Shown here: piece by piece, positions 41,266-49,360 of the stretch
Position numbering within the stretch: the first letter of the stretch is position 1
How the letters are laid out: every line of letters starts with the position of its first letter
The notes under the pieces: model-generated
What the model was told of the DNA's origin: nothing
The model's database searches: none
Seen by the model: only the letters and a program-made list of their open reading frames with translations
Program-made: the position numbers and the translations under genes
NCBI RefSeq assembly: GCF_936943645.1
Contig: NZ_CAKZJO010000082.1
Span: 95,398 to 159,397, forward strand
DNA from: an uncultured Bradyrhizobium sp.
GTDB taxonomy: Bacteria; Pseudomonadota; Alphaproteobacteria; Rhizobiales; Xanthobacteraceae
Direction of reading: 5' to 3'
Length of the DNA: 64,000 nt

Positions 41266-41907
41266 CTCGCACCTATGACAAGCATCGGCCTTCGTGATCC
41301 ACTCCAGAACCGAACGCCCCAACAAGACGCCACAACCAGGGTCCGCGGCGAACTCTCGGCCGGGTGGCCCCGGCCGGCCGGTACGCTGAACGAATATCCA
41401 AGCGACGGGCTCAACCGTGTGGTTGCAATTATGCCAAGCAACAACTGGTCCGGCAAGTCCAACCGTTGATTGAGCGATGCTTCGTCCGCATCGCACCACG
41501 GCAATTCCGGATAACAGGAATATCGCCCGCCGTCACCCGCCTGCGTCAAGACGCGTCATCATCACGCACAGGGCCGGGACCGCTGTCAATTAGCACAACG
41601 TTTCTGCTTATTTCCGATACGAACGGACGTTGGCGACGAATTGGCGTTTCGCCGGCGCATACACGCAATTGTTGCGTCAAGCTTCAGCGGTTGTATCGGC
41701 GCCGAAATGCATCGATCCCGGAACCGGTCTCTCCAGCCTCCTGATTCCGGCGCGGCCGCGGCCCCGGCCAATCCGAAAACGTTTCCGCCCATGAACCGTT
41801 GTCCATGAGCGAGCGACCAAGCCGTTGCGACACGGCCACGCAGACAACGGGCGCCATGGCTGAAAACTCTTCGATTCGGGCGCGCGTCAGCACTAAAGGA
41901 CGACGGC
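41266..41907. other. 642 bp without a recognised gene
   Basis: Scattered short frames only, with lower apparent coding bias. No repeat copy, RNA gene or clear promoter seen. A weak plus-strand frame reads into the next gene but the latter has its own good start. Confidence 0.4.
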
Positions 41908-42264
41908 ATGCTTTCTCGCTGCGATCTCATCAAGGGCGCCGCGGTCGCGCTCTTCACCCTCTCGATACAAGGCGCATGGGCGCAGGAGACCAAGATGAAC
42001 CTGTTCAAGATCATCACCGTCAAGGACGAAATCGTCGTCGGATTGTCGGCGGAAGAACTCCAGGGGCTCGGCGGCAACGATGCGAGCGCGGTCGCGCACG
42101 CGCTGGCGCAGAAGGGCGATCTCACGGTGTGGCAATACAACGTGCATCGCGGCCCGAATGGCGAATTGCAGCAGGCCCCGACCGCCAAGATCGGGCTTCT
42201 GGCCAACGCCTCGCTGCGCGTCGAGCCCTACACGACGCCTTACCAGATCGTGCCGCATCCCTGA
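41908..42264 (+). CDS. Small exported protein (118 aa)
   Basis: Signal peptide about 1-25 (AAVALFTLSIQGAWA), then a mature domain with KIITVKDEIVVGLSAEEL, ASAVAHALAQKGDLTVWQYN and RVEPYTTPYQIVP. ATG 41908 follows AAGGA. No family recognised; periplasmic. Confidence 0.65.
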   Translation: MLSRCDLIKGAAVALFTLSIQGAWAQETKMNLFKIITVKDEIVVGLSAEELQGLGGNDASAVAHALAQKGDLTVWQYNVHRGPNGELQQAPTAKIGLLANASLRVEPYTTPYQIVPHP

Positions 42265-42310
42265 GCAACCGGCTGGCACGCCGGCGGCGATGGCCGCCGG
42301 CGTGCCGTCT

Positions 42311-42853
42311 TCATCCGCGCCGTTCCGCCCGCTGCGCGCCCGTTGCCGTCGCAAAGCCGTAGACCAGCGCCAGCCGGTCCAGACATTCGCGAAAGCGCCG
42401 CGCAAAATAATCGTTCCAGCGCTGCGTCCGAACAGCGCGACGCAGGCCGATCTGATCCATGGTCAGGCCCAGTATCAGCACGTCGTGCACCAGGGCGGCG
42501 CCGTCGGTGCCAAGTTCACGCTCGACCCGGTTCAGCCGCAGCACCGCCTGGCGCTGGCTCTCGGTGACCGGCTCGCGCGTGCGCGCGCCATCGACATATT
42601 CCCTTGTCGGGTCCATCGCCTGAGGCCCCCGCTCCGCCCTTTCCCAATCGTTCTGGAAGGCGCGTCCGCCGAGATATTGGGCTTCGTCGATCTGATGGTG
42701 TGCGTGCAGCCGGCCGAGAGGGTCGCCACGGATCGACCGGATCGCCAGGATCTTCTCTCTGGAATCCAGCGCCAGCGGATTGTCGACCTCGACCTCCGTC
42801 ACGTCGGCATTAAACGGCAGCTCACGTGACCGCCTGTCGTAGATCTTCGCCAT
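42311..42853 (-). CDS. DUF6456-like protein
   Basis: A 180-aa protein. The order VDNPLAL, the DPLGRLHAHHQIDEAQYLGG segment, FQNDWERAERGPQAMDP, YVDGARTREPVTESQRQA and LGTDGAALVHDVLILGLTMD matches DUF6456 proteins of alphaproteobacteria, which are thought to bind DNA and often sit in phage-derived clusters. ATG 42853 chosen at MAKIYDRRSR, ribosome binding site weak. Next to a GcrA-like gene. Confidence 0.7.
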   Translation of the reverse strand: MAKIYDRRSRELPFNADVTEVEVDNPLALDSREKILAIRSIRGDPLGRLHAHHQIDEAQYLGGRAFQNDWERAERGPQAMDPTREYVDGARTREPVTESQRQAVLRLNRVERELGTDGAALVHDVLILGLTMDQIGLRRAVRTQRWNDYFARRFRECLDRLALVYGFATATGAQRAERRG

Positions 42854-42932
42854 TTTGTAGGACTTGTTGCGTCGAACGCGTGCCAAGCGGATGCTCCTTT
42901 GCGAAATTGACGATTGGACGGGTTGCACGAGA

Positions 42933-43463
42933 TCAGGCCGCAGAAACCAGCCTCAGCACGACAGGACCCGGGACGCGGGCGGACCCAGCACCGGAGCGCC
43001 GTGTCAGGCGCGCATGGGGTGCGCAATAGCTGGAGCCCGGCCGGCAGGGGTGACCGCAGAAGGCGATCTCCTCCCCGTCCTTGTCGCCGCCATAGGGATA
43101 GCGGCAGTCGGCCGGCTCGAGCTCGACCAGTTGGAGCAGGCGCGGCTGAACGCCGACGCAGCGGAGCTTCACCTGCGCCGCCGGCTTCATTGCGGATTTG
43201 GGTGGCAAATTCAGGTTCGGCAGCACCGCCCGGCGCGGCGAAACCGGAGCCTCGCCCGGCAAATAGGGCGCGAGCGACGGGCTCGTGATCCATTCCGATA
43301 TGACGAGCCCGAGCCGCTTGGCGCGGCCGATCACCGCATTGCGCGTGTAAGCCGTTCCAAACCTTGCGTTAATCTGTCCTGCGATCTCTGCATAAGACAT
43401 GCTCTTGCGAAAATAGTCGCGCAGCGCGTCGGAATGCTCCGACGGCCAATGGCCCGGTTCCAT
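42933..43463 (-). CDS. GcrA-family regulator
   Basis: A 176-aa protein. An N-terminal HTH-like region with WPSEHSDALRDYF, SMSYAEIAGQIN and TRNAVIGRAKRLGL, and a C-terminal part (LELEPADCRYPYGG, FCGHPCRPGSSYCAPHARL) that matches GcrA and its relatives, which bind methylated DNA and sigma-70 RNA polymerase. The N-terminal residues differ from main-chromosome GcrA, and its company (DUF6456, S24 repressor) suggests a phage-type paralog. Opposite strand to the S24 gene, with shared upstream region. Confidence 0.8.
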   Translation of the reverse strand: MEPGHWPSEHSDALRDYFRKSMSYAEIAGQINARFGTAYTRNAVIGRAKRLGLVISEWITSPSLAPYLPGEAPVSPRRAVLPNLNLPPKSAMKPAAQVKLRCVGVQPRLLQLVELEPADCRYPYGGDKDGEEIAFCGHPCRPGSSYCAPHARLTRRSGAGSARVPGPVVLRLVSAA

Positions 43464-43567
43464 GATGCTGTCCTGTGATGCGCCTCAGCCGATCCCATGA
43501 CCGGATGGCGGGATGCACTTTCCGGTATTCCGAAGCACAAGTCAAGCAATAATTCTGATATTCATAA

Positions 43568-43596
43568 TTGCATCAATTCCGAATTTCGGATTACAA
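43568..43596 (+). promoter_or_regulatory. Promoter and operator of the S24 repressor gene
   Basis: -35 TTGCAT (43568-43573), 17-bp spacer, -10 TTACAA (43591-43596). The spacer holds TCCGAATTTCGGA (43578-43590), a perfect palindrome around a central T. Its position and its likeness to the two downstream sites (CCG-N5-CGG) suggest autorepression. Confidence 0.65.
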
Positions 43597-43629
43597 GAGG
43601 CAGATCGGTGCGCAAGCGAGGGAATCACC

Positions 43630-44238
43630 ATGTTGGACGTTGCAATGATCGAGCGGGGCCTGGAAAAGACGGGCAAGAGCAAGGGCGGCCTCGCGGCGGC
43701 CATGGGCGTGCGGCCCGGCGCGGTCTCGGAGATCCTCGGCGGCGAGCGTCTGGTGAAGGCGTCGGAGATCATTCCGATCATGGAATATCTCGAGCTCAAT
43801 CTGGCACCGATCATGGGCCGCGTCGGCGCCGGTGCCGTGATCGAGCCGGATTACGAGCAGGTTCCGCCGGAGGGGCTCGGCGACATCGCGCTGCCCTTCC
43901 CGATCATGGAGGAGACCGTCGCATTCGAGATCGTAGGCGATTCGATGCTGCCCAAATACGAAAGCGGCGACGTGATCGTGGTCTACAAGGACCAGCGTCA
44001 TCCGCTGTCGAGCTTCTACGGCGAGGAGGCCGTGGTCCGGCTCAAGACCGGCGAGCGTTATCTGAAGACCATCGAACGGGGCAAGAGCCCGTCGGTCGTC
44101 AATCTCACCAGCTTCAATGCCAAGCCGATCGTCGGCGTCAAGCTGGACTGGGTCGGTGAGATCTGCCTGTCGATGCCCAAGGGCCAGCTCGAGCGGCTGC
44201 GTGCCAAATCGGCACGTCCGCGCAAGAAGGGCAAATAG
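43630..44238 (+). CDS. S24-family (LexA/CI-like) repressor
   Basis: A 202-aa protein. An N-terminal HTH (about 10-45: LEKTGKSKGGLAAAMGVRPG, AVSEILGGERLVKASEI) and a C-terminal S24 autoprotease/dimerisation domain with Ser105 (VGDSMLPKYESGD) and Lys139 (VVRLKTGERY). Both catalytic residues are present, so it may self-cleave after DNA damage through RecA. It lies between two promoters that contain matching palindromes. Its box differs from the LexA box of alphaproteobacteria (GTTC-N7-GTTC), which points to a phage-type repressor. ATG 43630. Confidence 0.85.
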   Translation: MLDVAMIERGLEKTGKSKGGLAAAMGVRPGAVSEILGGERLVKASEIIPIMEYLELNLAPIMGRVGAGAVIEPDYEQVPPEGLGDIALPFPIMEETVAFEIVGDSMLPKYESGDVIVVYKDQRHPLSSFYGEEAVVRLKTGERYLKTIERGKSPSVVNLTSFNAKPIVGVKLDWVGEICLSMPKGQLERLRAKSARPRKKGK

Positions 44239-44243
44239 GTCGA

Positions 44244-44295
44244 TTTCCGTTTTTCGGAAATTGCTCTTGACTTGATGCCGTTTTTCGGAAATACT
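44244..44295 (+). promoter_or_regulatory. Promoter with two repressor operators
   Basis: -35 TTGACT (44267-44272), 17-bp spacer, -10 AATACT (44290-44295). Operator 1, TTTCCGTTTTTCGGAAA (44244-44260), is a perfect palindrome just upstream of -35. Operator 2, GCCGTTTTTCGGAAAT (44277-44292), lies in the spacer and reaches into the -10. Their centres are 31 bp apart, about three helical turns. Reads toward the 91-aa gene at 44337. Confidence 0.7.
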
Positions 44296-44336
44296 CTGCT
44301 GCGCCCCCGACAACAGGAGCGCGGCAGGATCGTTTC

Positions 44337-44612
44337 ATGCAGTATTTCGTCGTGATGATCGACTACGGACGGCGCGGCCGCGAGGCCGTGGTCGATCCTG
44401 AGATCACCAGACGCGAGGTCGTCTCCCGCGTCGCCTCGGGCGAGTACCAGAATATCTCGTTCATCCACGAGATCGCGGAGAATACGGTCGAGGACGTCAC
44501 CGAGGCCATCCTGGGCGAGGCCGCCCTGCCCCAGATCCCGCCCGAAGAGGTCGACCTCCAGGCAATCCGCCTTGATCACGCCCACGACCTGCGCAAGCAC
44601 GAACGGACGTGA
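44337..44612 (+). CDS. Hypothetical 91-aa protein under S24 control
   Basis: Starts MQYFVVMIDYGRRGREAVVD, then a DPEITRREVVSRVASGEYQN segment and an acidic helical end (EDVTEAILGEAALPQ). No membrane or signal segment. It is immediately downstream of the two-operator promoter, so it is the probable target of the repressor gene before it. Function unknown; possibly an effector or antirepressor-type protein (inference only). Confidence 0.6.
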   Translation: MQYFVVMIDYGRRGREAVVDPEITRREVVSRVASGEYQNISFIHEIAENTVEDVTEAILGEAALPQIPPEEVDLQAIRLDHAHDLRKHERT

Positions 44613-44651
44613 CGCAGGCTCGGGAAGCCTGCGTCACCGCCTGCTCGGAGG

Positions 44652-45626
44652 TTAAACCGTGAGTACGGTCGATCCCGTCGTCTTGCGCGCGGCGAGATCG
44701 GCATGCGCCTTGGCGGCATCCTTCAACGGATAGGTCTGGTGCACCTCGATCTTGACCGCACCGGATTTGACGACGTCGAACAGCTCGCCTGCCATCGCAA
44801 CGAGGTTCTCCCGCTTGGCGGCGTAGGTGAACAGCGTCGGCCGAGTGACGTAGAGCGAGCCCTTCTGGGCCAAAAGGCCGAGATTGAGCGGTTCGACCGC
44901 GCCGGAGGACTGACCGAACAACGCGGCGACGCCGAGCGGCGCGAGGCAATCCAGCGATTTCAGGAACGTGTCCTTGCCGACGGAGTCGTAAACCACCGGC
45001 ACCTTCTTGCCGCCGGTGATCTCGTCGACGCGCTTCACGAAATCCTCGCGCGTGTAGATGATGACATGGTCGCAGCCATGCGCCTTGGCGAGCTTGGCCT
45101 TCTCGTCGCTGCTGACCGTGCCGATGACGGTCGCGCCGAGATGCTTGGCCCACTGGCTGAGGATGAGTCCGACGCCGCCGGCAGCGGCGTGGAGCAGGAT
45201 GGTGTCGCCGGCCTTCACGCGATAGGTCTGCCGGATCAGATATTGCGTCGTCAGGCCCTTCAGCATCATCGCAGCCGCGGTCTTGTCGTCGACGCCGTCG
45301 GGCAGCTTCAGCAGGCGGTCGGCGGGAATCAGCCGCGCCTCGGAATAGGCACCGAGCGGCGAGGCGCCATAAGCGACGCGATCGCCCGGCTTCAGATCGG
45401 TAACGCCAGAGCCGACTTCCTCGACGACACCGGCCGCCTCGCTGCCAAGTCCACTCGGCAATTGTGCGGGATAAAGGCCAGAGCGGTTATAGATGTCGAC
45501 GAAGTTGAGACCGACGGCGGTGTGGCGAATGCGCGCCTCGCCCGGTCCGGGCTTGCCGACACTGACTTCCTCCCAGACCAGGACTTCCGGACCGCCGGTC
45601 TGGTGAAAACGAATGGCATGCGTCAT
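44652..45626 (-). CDS. qor: NADPH:quinone oxidoreductase
   Basis: A 324-aa zinc-free medium-chain reductase. GroES-like part (TGGPEVLVWEEVSVGKPGPG, GLNFVDIYNRSGLYP), GSEAAGVVEEVGSGV, then a Rossmann domain with HAAAGGVGLILSQWAKHLG (about 144-162) and VYDSVGKDTF. It reduces quinones with NADPH, usually in one-electron steps. The start ATG 45626 has GGGAG nine bases upstream. No obvious operon. Confidence 0.9.
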   Translation of the reverse strand: MTHAIRFHQTGGPEVLVWEEVSVGKPGPGEARIRHTAVGLNFVDIYNRSGLYPAQLPSGLGSEAAGVVEEVGSGVTDLKPGDRVAYGASPLGAYSEARLIPADRLLKLPDGVDDKTAAAMMLKGLTTQYLIRQTYRVKAGDTILLHAAAGGVGLILSQWAKHLGATVIGTVSSDEKAKLAKAHGCDHVIIYTREDFVKRVDEITGGKKVPVVYDSVGKDTFLKSLDCLAPLGVAALFGQSSGAVEPLNLGLLAQKGSLYVTRPTLFTYAAKRENLVAMAGELFDVVKSGAVKIEVHQTYPLKDAAKAHADLAARKTTGSTVLTV

Positions 45627-45851
45627 GGGCGTTACTCCCTTTTTGTTGGGTGCGGGTCCGAAAAAGCCGGATTGGCTGCAGAAATAGGCATTCTGTCCGC
45701 CCGTTACAGTACAGACACGTAACAAGAATGTCACAGCGAGCGACAAACGTCCGTCGTTCCAGCTCCGTTCGAAAGAGTTGATGACGCGCTTGGAGCGACC
45801 GGCAGTAGCTTCTGCGCGGGGTTTGGTGGTCGCCTGCGAAGGAGAGCCGAG

Positions 45852-46052
45852 ATGCCAGCTTACGTACAGCATCATCAGGATGTCGAAATCGCGCCCGTGA
45901 ATTGCCCGACGTGCATGGGGTTTTTGCCGATGTATGTGCGCGAGGTCGAGCCGCACTGGAGCCTCGCCAGAATTGATTTCGTCTATGAATGCGCCGATTG
46001 CGGCGCCGAGCTCCGGCAGACCATCCGCAAGCCGGAGCTGCTGCGGCACTGA
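45852..46052 (+). CDS. Small zinc-ribbon protein (66 aa)
   Basis: A 66-aa protein with CPTC ... CADC pairs (residues 18-21 and 47-50), giving a zinc-ribbon fold; between them MGFLPMYVREVEPHWSLARI. ATG 45852 follows GGAGAG. Function unknown. Confidence 0.65.
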   Translation: MPAYVQHHQDVEIAPVNCPTCMGFLPMYVREVEPHWSLARIDFVYECADCGAELRQTIRKPELLRH

Positions 46053-46200
46053 CCCCGCGAACGGCGAGGCGCTCAACTATTTGCGCTCAGCGGAAAAAAC
46101 GCCGTTCACGCGGATCTGATGCCTCCCAAACGAGGCTTGTTCTTTGCGGGGAACGCAGGCAGAACAAGCCTTAAAGTAAGACCTTTGGGAGCGCCCTTTC

Positions 46201-47148
46201 GTGGCTGATCAGAAGGCCTCGACGTCGATCGAGGCAGTGGAGAGCGGCCTCGCCGCGCAGGGCTACATCGCGAGCCGACAGATCGCGACCGCCGTTTATT
46301 TGTCGCAGCAGATCGAGAAGCCGATCCTGGTCGAGGGTCCCGCGGGCGTCGGCAAGACCGAGCTTGCCAAGGCAATCGCGGCCTGGCGCGGCATGAAGAT
46401 GATCCGCCTGCAGTGCTATGAAGGCCTCGACGAGGCCAAGGCGCTGTACGAGTGGAAGTACGCCAAGCAGCTGCTTTACACCCAAATTCTCAAAGACAAG
46501 CTCGGCGAAGTCCTGGGCGGCGCGCAGACGCTGCATGTCGCGCTCGACCAGCTGCATGATTTCGGCGACGTGTTCTTCTCCAAGGAATTCGTCGAGCCCC
46601 GCCCCCTGTTGCAGGCGCTGGAGCAGCCGGGCGGTTGCGTGCTGCTGATCGACGAGATCGACAAGTCGGACGCGGAATTCGAATCGCTTCTGCTGGAAAT
46701 CCTGTCCGACTTCCAGGTCACGATCCCCGAGCTCGGCACCGTCTCGGCGATCACGCCGCCGACGGTGATCCTCACCTCCAACAGCGAGCGCGACCTGGGC
46801 GATGCCCTGAAGCGGCGCTGCCTGCATCTGCATATCGGCTTCCCCGAGCAACGGCTCGAGGAGCGCATCGTCGAAAGCCGCGTGCCCGGCATCTCGCAGG
46901 CGCTGCGCCGGCAGATGGTCGGCTTCATCCACGAAATCCGCTCGCTGGATCTGAAGAAGCTGCCCTCGGTCAGCGAGACCATCGACTGGGCGCGCGTGCT
47001 GGTGCTGCTCCAGGCGAGCGAGCTGGACACCGATATCGTCAAGGACACGCTCAACGTGCTCCTGAAATACGAAGCCGACATCGAGGCCGCATCGCCGCAG
47101 GTCACGACCTTCATTGCCAAGGCGGCCCGGTCCAACGTCTTCGGTTGA
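46201..47148 (+). CDS. MoxR-family AAA+ ATPase
   Basis: A 315-aa protein with Walker A GPAGVGKT (46-53), Walker B LLIDEIDK (Asp151, Glu152), sensor 1 ILTSNSERDLGDA and an arginine finger region (KRRCLHLHI). MoxR ATPases act with VWA proteins as chaperones that mature enzyme complexes. The VWA partner starts 5 bp downstream. GTG 46201 with GGGAG ten bases upstream. The target complex cannot be deduced. Confidence 0.88.
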   Translation: MADQKASTSIEAVESGLAAQGYIASRQIATAVYLSQQIEKPILVEGPAGVGKTELAKAIAAWRGMKMIRLQCYEGLDEAKALYEWKYAKQLLYTQILKDKLGEVLGGAQTLHVALDQLHDFGDVFFSKEFVEPRPLLQALEQPGGCVLLIDEIDKSDAEFESLLLEILSDFQVTIPELGTVSAITPPTVILTSNSERDLGDALKRRCLHLHIGFPEQRLEERIVESRVPGISQALRRQMVGFIHEIRSLDLKKLPSVSETIDWARVLVLLQASELDTDIVKDTLNVLLKYEADIEAASPQVTTFIAKAARSNVFG

Positions 47149-47153
47149 CGCCG

Positions 47154-48545
47154 ATGCGCGAGAACCTCCATCGCTTCTTTCGGGCGGCGCGGGGCGTCGG
47201 CGTCCACGTTTCGCCTGCCGAAAGCATCGATGCGATGCGCGCGGTCGCGAAAGTCGGCATCTCCGACCGCACCGTCCTGCGCGACGCGCTGCTCCTGACG
47301 CTCGCCAAGTCGCAGGACGAGAAGCTGGCGCTTGGCGATTGCTTCGATCTGTTCTTCAGCCAGCCAGAGCCGCGGCAGGACCAGCCTGAAGCCGCGGGCA
47401 ACGACGACGCTGCGCAGGACGCGGACCAACAACCGGATCCGTCGTCTTCATCCGGCTCGGCCGGCGAACCGGGCCAAGCCCAGCCGCCCGAAAGCCTCGG
47501 CCCTCTCGCGCAGATGCTGCTGTCGCAGGATCGCAACGCGATCGCAGCCGCCATCGCCAGCGCCTCCGGCGCGGCCTCCCTGTCCGATATCCGCTACTCC
47601 ACCCAGCGCGGCATCTTCTCGAGCCGCATCCTCGATGCCATGGGCCTGCAGCGGCTGCGCGACGATCTCGACGAACTCACTGCGACCAATCCGGCGCTGG
47701 CCGAGCGGCTGCGCGCCGCGCTCGACGCCTTGCGCGAGGCGGTGCGCGACACCGTCTCGCAGGGACTTGCGCTCTACGCCCGCGAGGAGGCCGAGAACCT
47801 CCGCAACGAGATTTTGCGCAACGCGCCACTCGCCCGCATCGAACGGCGTCAGGTCGCCGAGATGCGCGCGCTGATCCGCCAGATCGCGCGCCGCCTGCGC
47901 GAGCGCTATTCCAAGCCGCGCAAGCGTCAGCGCCGCGGCCATCTCGACGTGCGCCGCACGCTCCGCCGCAACGCCGCCTGGGGCGGCGTGCCCTTCCTGA
48001 CCGCATGGAAGCGCAAGCATCGCAATCGGCCGAAGATCGTCGCGATCTGCGACGTCTCAGGTTCGGTCGCCCAGGTCTCGGATTTCTTCCTGCTGCTGAT
48101 CCACTCGTTGCACGAGGTGGTCGATGACGTCCGCTCCTTCGCCTTCTCCTCGCACCTGATCGAGGTCAGCGAAGTTCTGGAGAAGAACTCGCCGGAAGAA
48201 GCGATGGCCGAGATCATGTCCAAGGTTGGCTTCGGTTCGTCCGACTACGGCTCCTCGCTGGTCGATTTCGAGAAGGACTTCATGAGCACGCTGACGCCGC
48301 AGACCACGGTGATCGTGCTCGGCGACGCCCGCAGCAACAATCTCGACCCGCGCGCCGATATCCTGCGCCGCATCTCCGAGCGTTCCAAGCGGCTTGTCTG
48401 GCTCAATCCGGAAGGGCGGCTCGCCTGGGGCTTTGGCGATTCCGAGATGCCGCGCTATGCGACGTTCTGTACCGTCGTGCGCCAATGCGCCACCGCGCAG
48501 CAGCTCGAGCGCGCTGTGTCCGACATTGTGGCGACTTATCAGTAG
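47154..48545 (+). CDS. VWA-domain protein, CoxE-like
   Basis: A 463-aa protein. The N-terminus (about 1-70: FFRAARGVGVHVSPAESIDA, DRTVLRDALLLTLAKSQDE), an acidic linker, a helical middle and a VWA domain from about 295 with MIDAS motif CDVSGSV (DxSxS), then FSSHLIEVSEVL and VIVLGDARSN. Typical partner of MoxR ATPases (CoxE/YehP style). The gap to the MoxR gene is 5 bp, so the two form an operon. Confidence 0.87.
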   Translation: MRENLHRFFRAARGVGVHVSPAESIDAMRAVAKVGISDRTVLRDALLLTLAKSQDEKLALGDCFDLFFSQPEPRQDQPEAAGNDDAAQDADQQPDPSSSSGSAGEPGQAQPPESLGPLAQMLLSQDRNAIAAAIASASGAASLSDIRYSTQRGIFSSRILDAMGLQRLRDDLDELTATNPALAERLRAALDALREAVRDTVSQGLALYAREEAENLRNEILRNAPLARIERRQVAEMRALIRQIARRLRERYSKPRKRQRRGHLDVRRTLRRNAAWGGVPFLTAWKRKHRNRPKIVAICDVSGSVAQVSDFFLLLIHSLHEVVDDVRSFAFSSHLIEVSEVLEKNSPEEAMAEIMSKVGFGSSDYGSSLVDFEKDFMSTLTPQTTVIVLGDARSNNLDPRADILRRISERSKRLVWLNPEGRLAWGFGDSEMPRYATFCTVVRQCATAQQLERAVSDIVATYQ

Positions 48546-48563
48546 GCCTCGCTCGCGGCTACG

Positions 48564-48746
48564 TCAGTTTCGCGCAAGCTCCGCTTGCCCTCCGTTGCAC
48601 TCTCGGAAGTGATAGGCGATTTCGTCGAGCGCGCGCTGCTCCCATTCTTCGGCCTGCGCGAGCCAGAAGATCCGGCGATCGAAATCGAGCGCCGCACGCT
48701 CTCGGCATAGGGATTCCTGACTGCGAATTTCAACCAGCCTGTTCAT
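48564..48746 (-). CDS. Small helical protein (60 aa)
   Basis: Reads MNRLVEIRSQESLCRERAAL, then RRIFWLAQAEEWEQRALDEI and AYHFRECNGG: a common Bradyrhizobium small protein with the WLAQAEEWE core. GGAG precedes ATG 48746. Function unknown. It converges with the VWA gene. Confidence 0.6.
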   Translation of the reverse strand: MNRLVEIRSQESLCRERAALDFDRRIFWLAQAEEWEQRALDEIAYHFRECNGGQAELARN

Positions 48747-49094
48747 GCACTCCACTCCTGCCGCGTGAAGTCATTCCCCGCGAATCAAACTATCAGAATC
48801 CCGGATTTCCGGCTTCATGATTTCGCGCCCGTCCCGTCGCATAATGGGACAGCGATGCTTCCCGTGCACTGCGGTAGCTTGCAGCGCAGCATCAACTACG
48901 GATCATCAATTAGTGATCAAGGCACGTGGACGAATTTCGTGATTGAGCGATCTATTTCTCGTGTCGCAACGAAGTGCGGCAATTTGTGAAGAGACGTTCT
49001 AAGCAGCTCACCGAATTCCCGACTCATTGTCGTCGCACGGTCTTCACGCGGCGTCGCTAACAGAGGCGCCAACGGCACCATCGCTTGAGGCAAC
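48747..49094. other. 348 bp without a recognised gene
   Basis: Contains the upstream region of the next plus-strand gene; no repeat, RNA gene or clear promoter motif recognised. Confidence 0.4.
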
Positions 49095-49316
49095 ATGAGC
49101 AACGATCTCGATTTCGAACTTAGCCCGGACCAGTGGGAAGCGTTGCGCACACTTCGCAACCCGCCGTCGAACGGTCGTCCCTCGAAGCCCTATCTCATCG
49201 ATGGCCTCGTCGCACTCGGCCTCGTCGCCCTCAATGACGGCGTGCCTGTGATGACGCCAGCCGGGCGCAAGGTGCTGGTGCGCGGATCGTGCCGGCTGCT
49301 CGACCTCGTGGCGTGA
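49095..49316 (+). CDS. Small protein (73 aa)
   Basis: Starts MSNDLDFELSPDQWEALRTL; a winged-helix-like layout with KPYLIDGLVALGLVALNDGV and PVMTPAGRKVLVRG. ATG 49095 follows GAGGCAAC. Possibly DNA-binding; not assigned to a family. Confidence 0.6.
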   Translation: MSNDLDFELSPDQWEALRTLRNPPSNGRPSKPYLIDGLVALGLVALNDGVPVMTPAGRKVLVRGSCRLLDLVA

Positions 49317-49360
49317 CGCGCTCGCGCTGATCATCTCCGCCGGCATTTTCAGCGTGGAGG

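Noticed and set aside
43520..43534. TTCCGGTATTCCGAA as a further S24 operator
   Set aside because: The arms do not pair (TTCC against CGAA) and it lies outside promoter elements; only superficially like the palindromes at 43578 and 44244.
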